Part shown: piece after piece, positions 24,701 through 37,200 of the stretch
Layout: the number at the start of each line of letters is the position of its first letter
Position numbering within the stretch: position 1 is the first letter of the stretch
From: Mya arenaria
Taxonomy: Eukaryota; Mollusca; Bivalvia; Myida; Myidae
Length of the DNA stretch: 64,000 nucleotides
Assembly (NCBI RefSeq): GCF_026914265.1
Contig: NC_069133.1
Span: 27,331,272-27,395,271, forward strand
Reading direction: 5' to 3'
Program-made: the position numbers and the translations under genes
Notes under the pieces: generated by a model
What the model was told of the DNA's origin: nothing
Database searches by the model: none
The model's input: the letters and a program-made list of their open reading frames with translations, nothing else

Positions 24701-27700
24701 TGTACTTCTACCAAATGCGTAAGTTTCAACTCGCAAACTCTTAAGACCATCACTGGCAAGTTAATTGTCTCTCGAATAAAACACTTTCCTAGTGATTTTG
24801 TAGTAGTCATAATACCTTCCACCTTATATATTACCTGCCATAGATCATACATTTTACACGTGTCCTAGGTATGTACTTTCCGAGTCTTAGATTTCCTTTT
24901 ATGACGTAGCTCACAAGAAGCTGTCCACACATTCATGTATCCATACGAGCACTGTTTTCCAATCTCTGTTTAACTAGTTATTACATGTATATCTAATAAC
25001 TTATTTAACATATTAAAAGTGTTCTTCACTCCCGCCAGTTATATGCAGTTATTGTTGCAGTTTCTTTGTAAGTACATGTACTTGTACAATGTGTTAAGTT
25101 CAACCGTATATCACAGAAGCAGTTTTACATGCTTTAGCTAGATTCTAACATAACATAACTGATACATGTAATGAATGACTTTATAGACTGTTCAATTAAG
25201 CAAGAGCAATTGAACATGCATTGTTTAGCAGTGGAGACGTTTAAACTGTCTCAGGTAACTTCTGTTTATAATGTATGTGTTTCGAGGCGGGTTTTATTTC
25301 AGCATAGCTTGTCTGACCTGCACACACAGGTTAAGTATACCACTGGAACGAATATTCAAATTACATATATACACTTTTCCCACATGCACAAGTAGTCTAT
25401 TGCAATTCTTAAGGCATTTCACACTGAGTTAAATATGGCTGAATCTTGTGAAACTATCTCAGAAGAGCAAAAAGAGCATATTGTAAGATTCGCTGCCTAT
25501 TGGATTAAAGCGCATTAATTATTAAATAAAACAGATCCAGACAATGTGTATAGGGAAACAGCTCTTCAATACCGTACTGTTGTTTATACAGATTTAAAAC
25601 CATTTAAGTTGTAGAACTAATAAAACCTTTATTGAAACGGCCCTGAGGAGGGTGAATTTAATGAATAAATGAATAGAGGCCACGCGAAACACAACTTGTA
25701 CTTCCAGGGTATAGAGAAACAGCTCTTCCATACCGTACTGTTGCATGAGGGGAAGCCTTGGTTAAGGAAGGTAAAAAAGTGTATTCAAGATGAGCTCTGG
25801 CCTGGCTGGCTGATTTCGGTGGCCTCTGATAAAGACATTGATGCTGTCAGATCCATAATAAGATGCCCGACTTACAGTGAAAGAATTTGGGGACATATCT
25901 GAGTTGCATTCTGCAGTGATGTATTCCTTATTGAATAAATTATTAAACATGCACAATGTTTGTATACAAATGTACGTTGAAAAACTTGATGAAGTTACCT
26001 CTTTCCTCTGCAATGAGACTTGTGTTTGAGCTGTATACGATGACTTTGTTGTCCTTGCTCTATTCCCTAAATATGTCTTGTCCAGTGGCTGGTGCAGTGG
26101 CCGGTCTAGTGTCCGATCCAGGGCTTGGAATGCTTGAACCTACAGTAAGGATGTTAACAGCTTATTTATTCTGCACTTTTGTACAGCTGACCAGTCATCA
26201 ACATTACACTTTTTTTCACCTACTGTCGACCCCAAAAAGGTTATACAATAGGTTATACAAGAGTTAATAGTTTAAAAAAGTAAAGTACAGTGTCGTTAGT
26301 AATACGTCTTTATCTAGATCTTAAAGTACAGTGTGGCCCTATATGAGGCCAGTGACATCCTCTCTGTAACATACAATGTTCTATGCTAGAAGTACAGAAA
26401 CTTTGACAAATAGTGGCCTGGTTATTGACATAGTATTGACAGGTATAAACATTTCAATACTGAAAGTCGCCGGGACACAGATAAAAAATTCGCATAAATA
26501 TGTTTATGTTTGTACTTGTTGAACATTCTGTAATATATTCAGTTTTCAATACGTTCATACCTGTAGAGAGATGATTGGAGTTTTCTCCCTTAGCTGGTCA
26601 GCACACAGTGGGCACTGTGCAGTGGTGGTGAGAGAGGGGTCCACACATCCTGAACACAGCACATGCTTACAGGCAAGGTACACAGGGCTCGAACACTCAC
26701 GCTGACAGTGGGAACATTCTAAAATGAAATCTTTACTATTAAACATTTGCTTAATGCAATGACGTGCATGTCTGTGAGTTGTTCAATATTGAGCTTGTCT
26801 TTTACATACTTTCGGTCTTTCAAGGTTAAGTATATAAACTCTTTAACTTGTCTTCAATATTGTGTATACTTAGGTCCTCAACATTGTATGTTTTGGTATT
26901 AAGCAATGTATTTAATCTAGGTTTTTAATATGATGTATCATGTCTTCAACATTGTGTACATCAGTTCTTTAACAATGTGTATATCATGTCTTCAACATTG
27001 TGTATACCATGTCTTTAACATTGTGTATACCATGTCTTCTACACTGTGTATACCATGTATTCCACACTGTGTATTATGTCTTCAACATTGTGTATGCCAT
27101 GTCTTATTATTGTGTATACCATGTCTTCAACATTGTGTATACTACAGTACTGTTAAGACCAAACTTGACAGTAAGTGTATGTCTTTAACATTATGCATAT
27201 CATGTTTTCAAAAATGTGCATATCATGTCTTCAACATTGTGCATATCATGTCTTCAACATAGTATACATCATGTCTTCAACATAGTATACATCATGTCTT
27301 CAACATTTTGCATATCATGTCTTCAACATTGTGTATAACATGTCTTCAACATTGTGCATAACATGTCTTCAACATTGTGCATATCATGTCTTCAACATTG
27401 TGCATAACATGTCTTCAACATTATACTATGTCTTCAACATTGTTCATAACATGTCTTCAACATTGTGCATAGTATGTCTTCAACATAGTATACATTATGT
27501 CTTCAACATTGTGCATAACATGTATTCAACATTGTGCATATCATGTATTCAACATTGTGCATATCATGTCTTCAACATAGTATGCCTCATGTCTTCAACA
27601 TAGTATACATCATTCTTCAACATTGTGCATAACATGTCTGCAACATTGTGCATAGTATGTCTTCAACATTGTGCATAACATGTCTTTAACATCGTGCATA

Positions 27701-30700
27701 ACATGTCTTCAACATAGTATACATTATGTCTTCAACATAGAATACATTATGTCTTCAACATTGTGCATAACATGTCTTCAACATTGTGTATAACATGTCT
27801 TCAACATTGTGCATAACATGTATTCAACATTGTGCATATCACGTATTCAACATTGTGCATATCATGTCTTCAACATAGTATGCCTCATGTCTTCAACATA
27901 GTATACATCATTCTTCAACATTGTGCATAACATGTCTGCAACATTGTGCATAGTATGTCTTCAACATTGTGCATAACATGTCTTTAACATCGTGCATAAC
28001 ATGTCTTCAACATAGTATACATTATGTCTTCAACATAGAATACATTATGTCTTCAACATTGTGCATAACATGTCTTCAACATTGTGTATAACATGTCTTC
28101 AACATTGTGCATAACATGTCTTCAACATGATGCATATCATGTCTTCAACATTGTGCATAACATGTCTTCAACATTGTGCATAGTATGTCTTCAACATAGT
28201 ATACATGATGTCTTTAACATCGTGCATAACATGTCTTCAACATAGAATACATTATGTCTTCAACATTGTGCATAACATGTCTTCAACATAGTATACATCA
28301 TGTCTTCAACATAGTATACATCATTCTTCAACATTGTGCATAACATGTCTGCAACATTGTGCATAACATGTCTTCAACATTGTGCATATCATGTATTCAA
28401 CATTGTGCATAACATGTCTTCAACATGATGCATATCATGTCTTCAATATTGTGCATATCATGTCTTCAACATTGTGCATATCATGTCTTCAACATAGTAT
28501 ACATCATGTCTTTAACATTGTGCATATCATGTCTTCAACATAGTATACATCATGTCTTTAACATTGTGTATACCATGTCTTCAACATTGTGTATACTATG
28601 TCTTCAACATTATGCATATCATGTTTTCAAAATTGTGCATATCATGGCTTCAACATTGTGCATAACATGTCTTCAACATTGTGTATGTCATGTCTTTAAC
28701 ACTGTGCATATCATGTCTTCAATATTGTGCATCAACATTGTGCATAACATGTCTTTAACATTGTGTATAATATGTCTTCAACATGGTGCATGTCAGGTCT
28801 CACCATTTTGTGAATATGCAATAATATATTCAGAAATGTACTATTATTTATTTGGTAAAAGGGATACTTTGAAAGAATAAGATTAAAGGAGATCCGCCAT
28901 TTGGATCTACCATCTATATTTCTTTCAATCTAAAATGTCATTCAACTAGATTTCTAAAGGACCATACTTCAACATCATACATTGTATTACATAATCATAC
29001 TAACCTTTACAGAATATGCTGAGGAACTCCTGTTTTGTGGCTTGAACTGTGTCTTTGTCCTTGGCTCGAATGCCAAGCTTGTATCCAGAGTCTGTTTGTT
29101 TCACCAGGCATAAGACATTACTGTCAGTCTCCTTCAGCAAGGCATACACCCTCAGTCGGAACACATCGCTGTCCGGTCTGGCCACTTCCTCCATCGCCAC
29201 TGTATGCAGAGCATCAACAATATCCCTGAGGCCATAGTCAACCTCAGTGTAAGCCTCAGGGTCACAAGTCACAGTTATTTTGGTATCAATGTCTCTTAGA
29301 TCAGACATGCTGTCAAACAAATGTTTTTTCTGTGCTTGCCTGAGATACTGATCAGCTTGTCTGGAAATTCTCCCAGACTGACTTGAACATCTGTCTGAAC
29401 TGGCCTCAACAAATTTAGTCCATGATGTCCGAGTGCCATTACTGAACACTGTTACAACAACTGAATGATGTTCGGAGAATAAAGTCATTTTATCAACAAA
29501 CAATTTTAATGTTATGATGGCAGACTCACCACAAATTGTCCACTCTATCTTTCCCTGCTTCACCCGTTTGGTTATGTCCTTACTCTGATTAATTGTGTCA
29601 TTCCCCAGTTGTTTTACAGTGTCACATACAAGGTCCAGCACCTGGTCGTCATCAGCAAGCAGTGTTACACTTGAACTTATATAGTTTGCACACACCTGAA
29701 GGCCAAGCTCGGTTTTTATAAGGTCTACAGCTTGACAGAAATTCAGACCATATCTCTCTCTAAAGATTTGTAACAAATCTTCATCCACATGTTTGGACTT
29801 TGACATCTGTTGGACAACAAAGGTAACCAAAACATTAGTATTTTGCAGTACTGGTATCCCTTTCGAACTATTTGTGCTTTTTAAAGTAAAAAATTAACAA
29901 AAATACATAAAAATTGTCATTATTTCTAAGTATACTGTATAAAGGGCCATAAAGGTAAATATTAAGCATTAGTTACATAACAAATAACAATAAAAAATAA
30001 CAACCTAGTGACCTTACTTCAAGATTTTGTTATGACGATCCAATAAGATGTATTTTAGGGACTGGATTACATTTGATAAAGCAGATATGTTTAGACATCC
30101 AAAAAAAAGTATGAAATGTTAACAAGGTGCTTGTTTCATCAAAGTTCAGTTGCTTTCATTGTTAAAAAAATGAAAAAGGTGATAGGAAATGCTCTACCAT
30201 GCTGAAAAGCATTACCTAGTTACGCTACTAAAAATTGAATTGTTTTAGGCATCAACGAGGATCTTTCAGTCGCTGTTTGGTGTTCATTCATAAAAGTAAA
30301 ATGATCAATTTTAGTAAAATATTAATCTATTTGCCAGCATAAATCATTGAGTAGATCTCTTTAAATAAACGTAATCCATAAAAAAACTTACTTAACTTTT
30401 TGCCACAAAAGAAATTGGTTTAAATAAACTTGTACCTACATGTATATATAAATATTGACATGTCAAAAAAGAATATGTTTGTCTTACACATTGTACAGTG
30501 GTGTGGCGCAATGTTCCACCAAACCTGGCATGCATTTCCTCACAGAGGCCACACATCTTCTGACAGCAGTGGGGGCAGTAGCGGGAGGCGTGGTTAGCCT
30601 CGATCTCACACACATCACACGGCAGAGTGCCCCGCCCCGCTCCTAATGTACTGGGGGTCAGGCATGACACTGACTCTGCATCTGACGAGGGTGTAACTGT

Positions 30701-30790
30701 GGACTCCCGCCCATAACGAGCCTTTGTGGTAGCTCTTTGTCTGTCTATAGGTGTGTAGGACTCATCTGATCTTAAACTTGCACTATCCAT
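21772..30790 (-). CDS. B-box plus RING protein with a duplicated flanking module, 687 residues, seven exons
   Basis: Exons on the minus strand are 30790-30488, 29806-29005, 26718-26561, 26139-25999, 24436-24208, 23716-23592 and 22077-21772. All have GT-AG borders, with phases 0,1,0,0,1,0. A B-box-like zinc site is at residues 58-96 (CDVC, CPHC, CGLC, then two His). A C3HC4 RING is at 370-407 (CSHC, CKH, CSGC, CPLC). The stretch 106-368 and the stretch about 476-687 resemble each other: LGLQV/FGLRV, LDLVCDTVKQLG/LDLAVHTLEHLN, GKIEWTICGES/GNVEWRLRGET, and matching ends VQATKQEFL/YVQEAKDQL. The turns look KH-like, but that is inference. The N-terminal 50 residues are Ser/Thr-rich. No transmembrane segment or signal peptide. 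RING chemistry suggests ubiquitin ligase activity; substrate and pathway are unknown. TRIM proteins have RING first and then B-box, so this order is unusual. Confidence 0.88.
22135..23200. repeat. Triplet-rich array in the last intron of the B-box/RING gene
   Basis: About 1.07 kb of GCT, GTT, ACT and TCT triplets with a longer period; for example 22975 and 23029 start matching 54-bp blocks. The array has almost no stop codons in several frames, giving long Ala/Val/Thr or Leu frames on both strands. It sits between two well-supported exons (23592 and 22077) and begins about 58 bp from the acceptor of the final exon. Confidence 0.93.
24599..24712. repeat. Dispersed repeat, copy 1 (intron)
   Basis: About 110 bp running from gtttatacagat to acaacttgtacttc is repeated at about 25585-25700, with shared aaaacctttttgaaacgg and aggaggtt segments. 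Both copies are in the same orientation, in introns of the B-box/RING gene. Family unknown. Confidence 0.6.
25435..25902 (+). other. Orphan plus-strand open frames with a 160-bp local duplication
   Basis: A 27-codon frame from ATG 25435 starts MAESCETISEEQKEHIVRFA. After a repeat copy (about 25585-25700) another frame from about 25709 to 25902 includes LLHEGKPWLRKVKKCIQDEL. The phrase gaaacagctctt..taccgtactgttg occurs at 25556 and again 160 bp later. These lie antisense in an intron of the B-box/RING gene and look compositionally coding, but I recognise no family. They may be remnants of a retrogene or a second gene. Low confidence. Confidence 0.25.
26930..28800. repeat. 23-bp minisatellite in the intron before the RING exon
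   Basis: The unit is catgtcttcaacattgtgca plus taa, about 80 copies, with tagtatacat and gtatat variants. Block duplications are visible: the run near 27570-27830 recurs near 27870-28130. It fills most of the intron between exons 29005 and 26718. Frames through it translate the repeat and are not genes. Confidence 0.96.
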
Positions 30791-32384
30791 ATTGTTTAGA
30801 GGTCAGAGGATCACGTTGTGACTAAATAAAGACTGTTCATGTGGTATGACTTAAAATAAGTACATTAAACAAGTTTCACATAATTTTAAATGTGATAATC
30901 ATTTTTATCCTAAATGTTACTCCACAATATATCTTTCTTCGATATCATTACCAAACACGCGAATCACCTTTTAAGATAGCTTGCATATCCATGAACGATT
31001 TGTTTAAAATGTTCAACATATATTTCATTAATTAGTAGAAAAAGTGCAAGTGAGCCCAAAACCATTCATGTTTATCAATTTCATTATCTAAGATCGTGTA
31101 TTTTACGTTGATAAATCAGTGATCTATGACACAAATGTCATTTGATAGTCTTTCAACTGTTTTAAAGCACATTTTAAATCGAAGGGCATATCTATTTACA
31201 TGGACGTATATGATATTGTAACAATATAAGTCATTACAAATGAATGGTGCGATGGTATTGTTTAGTTTAAGTTCTAATTCAAATCTTATGAAATAGTTTT
31301 AAGATTTCTCCAATCATGCATGTTTATTAAATTATGTGACATATCTTGCATGTTCATTTAAATATGTGACAGATCTTGCATGTTCATTAAATTATGTGGC
31401 ATATGTTGCATGTTCATTAAATAAAGTGGCATATGCTGCATGTTCATTAAATTATGTAGCATATCTTGCATGTTCATTTAAATATGTGGCATATATTACA
31501 TGTTTATTAAATTATGTGACATATCTGTTTAATGTATGTCCGTTCATCAAGTATAGTAATTAATGGTATTGTCTTCTTCATATACCAACATGTTTTCTGT
31601 ATTCAAAATACTAGTTTGTTTCTGGTAATGTTTGCTTGATTTCAGCAGAATCCTGTTCTAACTATTCAATAATTAACATTACAGTGCAGAAAGATTTGGT
31701 TACAGAATAAATAGCATAACCTGGAACATAGTTTATCGAGAATTATTCTGCTGGTGTTAAAATGAATCTTTGAATACGAACAAGTCGTTGCCCTGTCATT
31801 ATTACCTAGAAGTTCAAAAGAAAAAGTAAATTGCTTCATAATTGAGTTGTCCCTATGAAATGCATAATTTAACTGAGTAGTCATAAACACTGTAGAACTG
31901 GGTTATTTAATGTGAAAAAAACATGAATGTCTACTAGGGTTTCCTTTTGTTCAAAACATTACATGAAGCAAATACCTTTCTCAGTGTAAATGTCAGTAAT
32001 TTAGTGTTCTCTTTGATTTTGTTTTTTGTCAAATTAGCATCATCTCCCAATGGGGTTTCATTGTAATTAAAGTAAAGATGTGCCCATCAAATACTCGCAT
32101 AAACAATGTACCTAAAATGAAAACACTTGCATGTTATATTCACATATATATATTAATTATAACTACTAGGGAATTTCTCATGTGACCCCTATGTGTGACC
32201 TTGACCCTGCCATTGAGTGACCTTGACCTGATGTGATCATCACCCTTTACCTTTGTCTGCACATCTACCTCTAATGAAGTTTTGCCATATAATATCAAAA
32301 TCCTTGAAATGAGGCTCAAGAGAGGGCTGACCACCAAGACCTTGACAAAAAGTGTCTATAACATGCAATCTGCGTGTTGTTGTG
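30791..32384. other. Upstream region of the B-box/RING gene with a short minisatellite
   Basis: About seven copies of a 30-bp unit (catgttcattaaattatgtg gcatatgttg) occupy about 31315-31525. The rest is AT-rich intergenic DNA between two minus-strand genes and should contain the promoter of the B-box/RING gene; no clear TATA or other motif is convincing. Confidence 0.6.
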
Positions 32385-32475
32385 ATGCGCACCCGGGCCC
32401 CCTGGCTATCAGGGAGAGTGCTCTACTGACTGAGCTACCAGACTGCTTACACACCTCCTCACCACCTGTTTAGGT
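32385..32475 (-). repeat. tRNA-derived SINE fragment, copy A
   Basis: On the minus strand it contains gtagctcagtcagtagagca, then ctctccctgatagccagg and a degraded gggcccgggt B-box. It continues into an aacaggtggtgagg tail. The same tRNA-like head and (a)caggtgttgagaa tail occur at 57985-58130 and 58260-58395. Confidence 0.65.
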
Positions 32476-32636
32476 ATTGGTTCAGTGACATCTAATGCTA
32501 TTGCATAAATTCACCAAAAAATTTCAACTGTGACCATCACATTTAAGGAAGGAGTCTGGGTTTTGTGTGCGACATATTGTCTTCATGTTGTGAACATTTG
32601 TAACTAGTTATTTGACTAGAACTCCGCGAGTCGGAT

Positions 32637-33680
32637 GTGTCGCCTGACGAATTATTTAATGTCGACATTATAGCTGTTAGATTGGCATTTCATTCATTTA
32701 TAGACAATGATGTTGCCATTTAACTTTCAAGTGTAGGTGGCATTTGAACCCTCAATCAGATATACCTACGGAATAAGTTTCAGGTTGAAACCTCCTATAG
32801 TTTACGAGATATGCCACGGACAAAACCTAAGCAAGAAAATTAACAAAGGGCAATAACTCTAAAAATATGGCAGCAAGAGTAACGATTCTTGTGTACTGCA
32901 CTTGCCCTCAATGAGATCTATCTAGCTATGAAGTTTCAAGTTGATACCTCTTATATTCTTCAAGATATGCCACGGACAAAACCTAAGCAAGAAAATTAAC
33001 AAAGGGCAATAACTTTAAAACTAAGAAAGCAAGAGTTACTGTTATTGTGCACTGCACTTGCCCTCAATGAGATATATCTAGCTATGAAGTTTCAAGTTGA
33101 TACCTCTTATATTCTTCAAGATATGCCCCGGACAAAACTTTAAGCATGAAAATTAACAAAGGGCAATAACTTTAAAACTAAGAAAGCAAGAGTTACTGTT
33201 ATTGTGCACTGCACTTGCCCTCAATGAGATCTATCTAGCTATGAAGTTTCAAGTTGATACCTCTTATATTCTTCAAGATATGCCCCGGACAAAACTTTAA
33301 GCATGAAAATTAACAAAGGGCAATAATTTTTAAACTAAGAAAGCAAGAGTTACTGTTATTGTGCACTGCACTTGCCCTCCATGAGATCTATCTACATATG
33401 AAGTTTCAAGTTGATAACCCTTATATTCTACAAGATATGCCCCGGACAAAACTTTAAGCATGAAAAATAACAAAGGACAATAACTCTAAAAATATGGAAG
33501 CAAGAGTTACAGTTCTTGTGCACTGCACTTGCCCTCAATTAGATCTATCTACATATGAAGTTTCAAGTTGATACCACTAATAGTTTAGGAGATATACCCC
33601 GGACAAGCGAAAATGGGACACGGACGCCGCCACCGCCGCCGACAAAAGTAACCCTATATGTCGTCTTTTCAGGCGACACA
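32637..33680. mobile_element. Non-autonomous element with GTGTCGCCTGA ends and five 157-bp internal units
   Basis: The left end tgtgtcgcctgacg is mirrored by ttcaggcgacaca at the right. Inside, the phrase cttgccctca(a)tgagatc recurs at 32901, 33057, 33214, 33371 and 33528, a period of 156-157 bp. Each unit also has aacaaagggcaataact and a degraded gatatgccccggacaaaac. Repeats of this type are, to my knowledge, common in bivalve genomes. Non-coding. Confidence 0.75.
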
Positions 33681-34140
33681 AAAATTGTCTCCTGCAGAAA
33701 GTTACATGCCCTGACATGAGAGCAGACAGTAAGACATACAGACGGACAGTTTACTATGTACCACCCTTCAAGGGCATAATAAAGCATGCAGAAAGTTTTT
33801 AATTTAATGGTATTGATAGTACATACAACTTCCTAACAAGACCAGGATATTTTCCCCAGACATAATAGTAATTAACAGATTTGTACATACATTCGCGTAA
33901 GTCACCAGTCTATAAAACTCTCAATAACCTATTTTTATTGTTAATTTGCTAAAAGGAGTCTTCGTATCTGAAGAATTTGGTATATTCACAATTTTATTTT
34001 CACAATTCTAAGGTCCCTGGCCCCATTCACAAAAAGATCGAAAAAAGCACTAACATTGAACATGTAAGTACAGTCTTTCCATAGATTGGAAAATATCCAT
34101 TTTTACTACAAAGAAATTAAGACATGAAATCATCACAATC

Positions 34141-34146
34141 TTTATT
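34141..34146 (-). terminator. Poly(A) signal of DDRGK1
   Basis: TTTATT on the plus strand is AATAAA on the gene strand, 85 bp after the DDRGK1 stop codon. Confidence 0.65.
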
Positions 34147-34230
34147 CTGACCTTTGAGGTTTCATTTATAATTTACAAATAATTTACACACAAAATGAGC
34201 ATGATAAGCAGAGATCCACTATAAGACCAA

Positions 34231-37200
34231 TCACTCCGTGACCTCCACAATCTCTCTCATGTCTGTATCACCCACAATCAGTTTTTTATGAATGTCCGCG
34301 TTATCTGGGTTCAAGTTAATCAATCTACTACTGGACTCAGCCAGCTCTCGTATCGACACACGGCCGTGCTGTTTGATAAACTTGGCAACTGCTTCTAGCT
34401 CCTCAACGGTGATATAGATAAACTTTCCCCGGTCATCAACAACTCCCGTTAACCGCCCGTCTGTCTGCAGGTCTTGTATTCTGTTTATACAATCCTGAAA
34501 AAAGGGACAATACTTGATCAATACACAATATCAAGGGAGCAAACAAATAAAAAAATAGAGATATCACTGTATGTGATTAAAACCCTTGAAGGCAGCCCTC
34601 ATAGGAAATAGCAGTGAAATATTTGGGAATCCCACCTAAAATTGACAATGCTGTGGAAAAAGTTATGGTTCTTCTACACTGCACTGAATCTCATTGTGCT
34701 TTAATTAAATTTAATCCAGTAGTTTTCAAGTAATGCACCAGACAAGAAAAAATAGAAACAAAAGACAATCACTCTAATTGGCTAAAAGTAATTGTGAGTG
34801 TACACTCCACTTCCTCTCATTATGTTATATCACTGTTTCAATAATATACTGATAAATAATTTAATTTCTTGAAGAGCGTACCTGTGTTTTGATTTTAAAG
34901 TGTGCAGCCAAATCTTCCAACATGACAACTTTCATCTCCTGAAATGCAAAAATTGCCAAAATAGTTGAGCATAGGCAGTCAAATATGGTTCCTTTCAAAA
35001 TTGAGTGCATAGCCTACATAGTCATGTACATGTACAATTAGCAGCCTCCAGGCCATTATGGAATTTTTCATAGTCGTGTCATTGTACACGTACTGTTAGC
35101 AGCTAGATGGCTGTAGGGTTTTATATTAATTTATATATATATTTATATTAATTAGTATTATTGATAGTCATGCCAAATGACTTGACAAGTGTTAGTTATA
35201 AATTTCCAAGAATTAAAACGCAAAGGATTTTATACAGTTATAAATTATCCAATTTAATCTGAAGCATTCTAAAATGATACTTGCAAAGACAAACCCAAAA
35301 CATGGCATCTTACTAACATTGTATAGAACTAACTGTTAGATTACCTTTATGTAGTTTATAAATTCTTGCAGCAATGACTGGGACTGTAAGAAAGGAAACA
35401 ACATTACATATATGTACCCACAAAATACTAGATATAACATTACGATGTTCTGTAAAAAAGTACATGGAGTGAACAAAGAAACTCATAGATCAGAAGAAAA
35501 CTATCAAAATAAATTTCTTTTTATCGGCTTCTTACAGTTACACTATAAAGTAAAAAACAAATGAACAAACTCAAAGCAATAAAATGTGATGTATAACAAT
35601 TTCTAAGAAACACTCCGCACAAATTGCTAGATAGTCTCAATCTATTTCCCCCATGCCAAGGTACAATTTAACATTACATTGTTCTGTAAAAGTACACAGA
35701 AGAAATGAAGGAAGTCTTAGATCTGAAGAAAACTAATAAAAACAATTTCTTTTAGCAGACATGCTCTGAGTGACCTTCAACAGTTATACACAATACCAAG
35801 AAACAAATGAACTCACTCAAAGCAATAACATGTTATGTATAACAAATTCTGAGAATTACTCATCACAAACTGCTAGATAGTTCTGATTTTTCCCCCATGC
35901 CAAGGTACAATGTATGTGGGGTTTTTATCTTTGTATCTAACATGGCTCAATATATGGCATTTGTTGGTAAACAATTGTATAGAAGATCACCTGCGTGTAC
36001 ATGTGTGTCGGTGCTATAAACGATGATGGTGATAAACAGGAATTAACACCTAACTTATGTCATCACCTTTCTCAACATTTAAAGTACACATTCGGTGAAG
36101 AACTGTGTACATAAGTTTACCTGTATACCTGTTGATTGTCATTACAGTTGAAGATCGGGATACGGTATATCGTAAGACGTTTATAATTTCAACAAAAATA
36201 TTTTTCGATTCAAGTTACCGTAATTCACCTAAGAGTTCGGACACTCTACATATTTGGACACCCATAATTATTTCCCAAAATAATTTATTTTGCGTACCTA
36301 ATTTTCGGACACCCAAAGGACATTAATAATTATTTTCATCGTTTTTATAGTGAAGTAATGAAATATTCACAGGGAAACAAAAATAGCACTTACCGAAATC
36401 TCAACCAAACAGAGAAATATGATTTCCTAAAGCTTAATAATTATATTAACAATGATCTGAGTTACAAAAAATTGTTTATCAGGAGAGGTTCAAATGTCCA
36501 GATAAAATGGACATTAAATGACTCTATGAGGCTTCATTTATGATTTTCATTTACAAAAGAGGCTATCATGGCCATTCTTTGTAGCTGTAAAGAGAATAAG
36601 GCTTGTTTTTTCATGTCAAATCAATTTGGTATGGCCTAATGATGAATTCCTAGAGACAACTAGAAATGTTGTTTTCGTAGCGCGGCCTTCAAAACCGATG
36701 TCTCCCCTTCAGGGAGTGAAATGTTTATAAAAAAGGAAAATTTCATTTACATGTTGTTATGGGGTTGAAAATGAATTTGAATTCCTTCAAGTAGTTTTTG
36801 AGTAAGTTTGCATTTTTAAAAAATGAACAAGGGGAGATAACTCTGCAATAAAGTGTCCCATAGTTATAGTTCTTGCAAGGGGGCACAACTTCACATCATT
36901 ATCTTTCTACGTTCTCAGAATCAATGACTCCCTTCCAGCAGTTTTTGAGTTCAGCTCCAGACAAAAAATTTGGTTGATGAAAAAAGAAGAAGAAATAGAA
37001 GAAGAATCAGCCGAATAATTACAAATTCATAAAGTCACCCTTCCAGTCTGTGGGGAGACATACTTAAGCAAAATAATGCCTGCAGTATGTGCACCACACA
37101 AAAATACATACATCGAGATTGGCTCCTTCCTCGGCCTCCCCCTCCTCCTCCACGGAGAACGCCTCCTTCAGCTTGAGGTATTCCTCGTGATCCCGCTTCT

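Noticed and set aside
25690-25715. NLYFQG, resembling a protease tag site
   Set aside because: Six-residue chance match in a low-confidence frame; no vector sequence around it.
26930-28880. Cysteine- and histidine-rich frames (HVFNIV, CLQHC repeats)
   Set aside because: Translation of the 23-bp minisatellite; the apparent Cys/His pattern is a by-product of the unit, not a zinc-binding domain.
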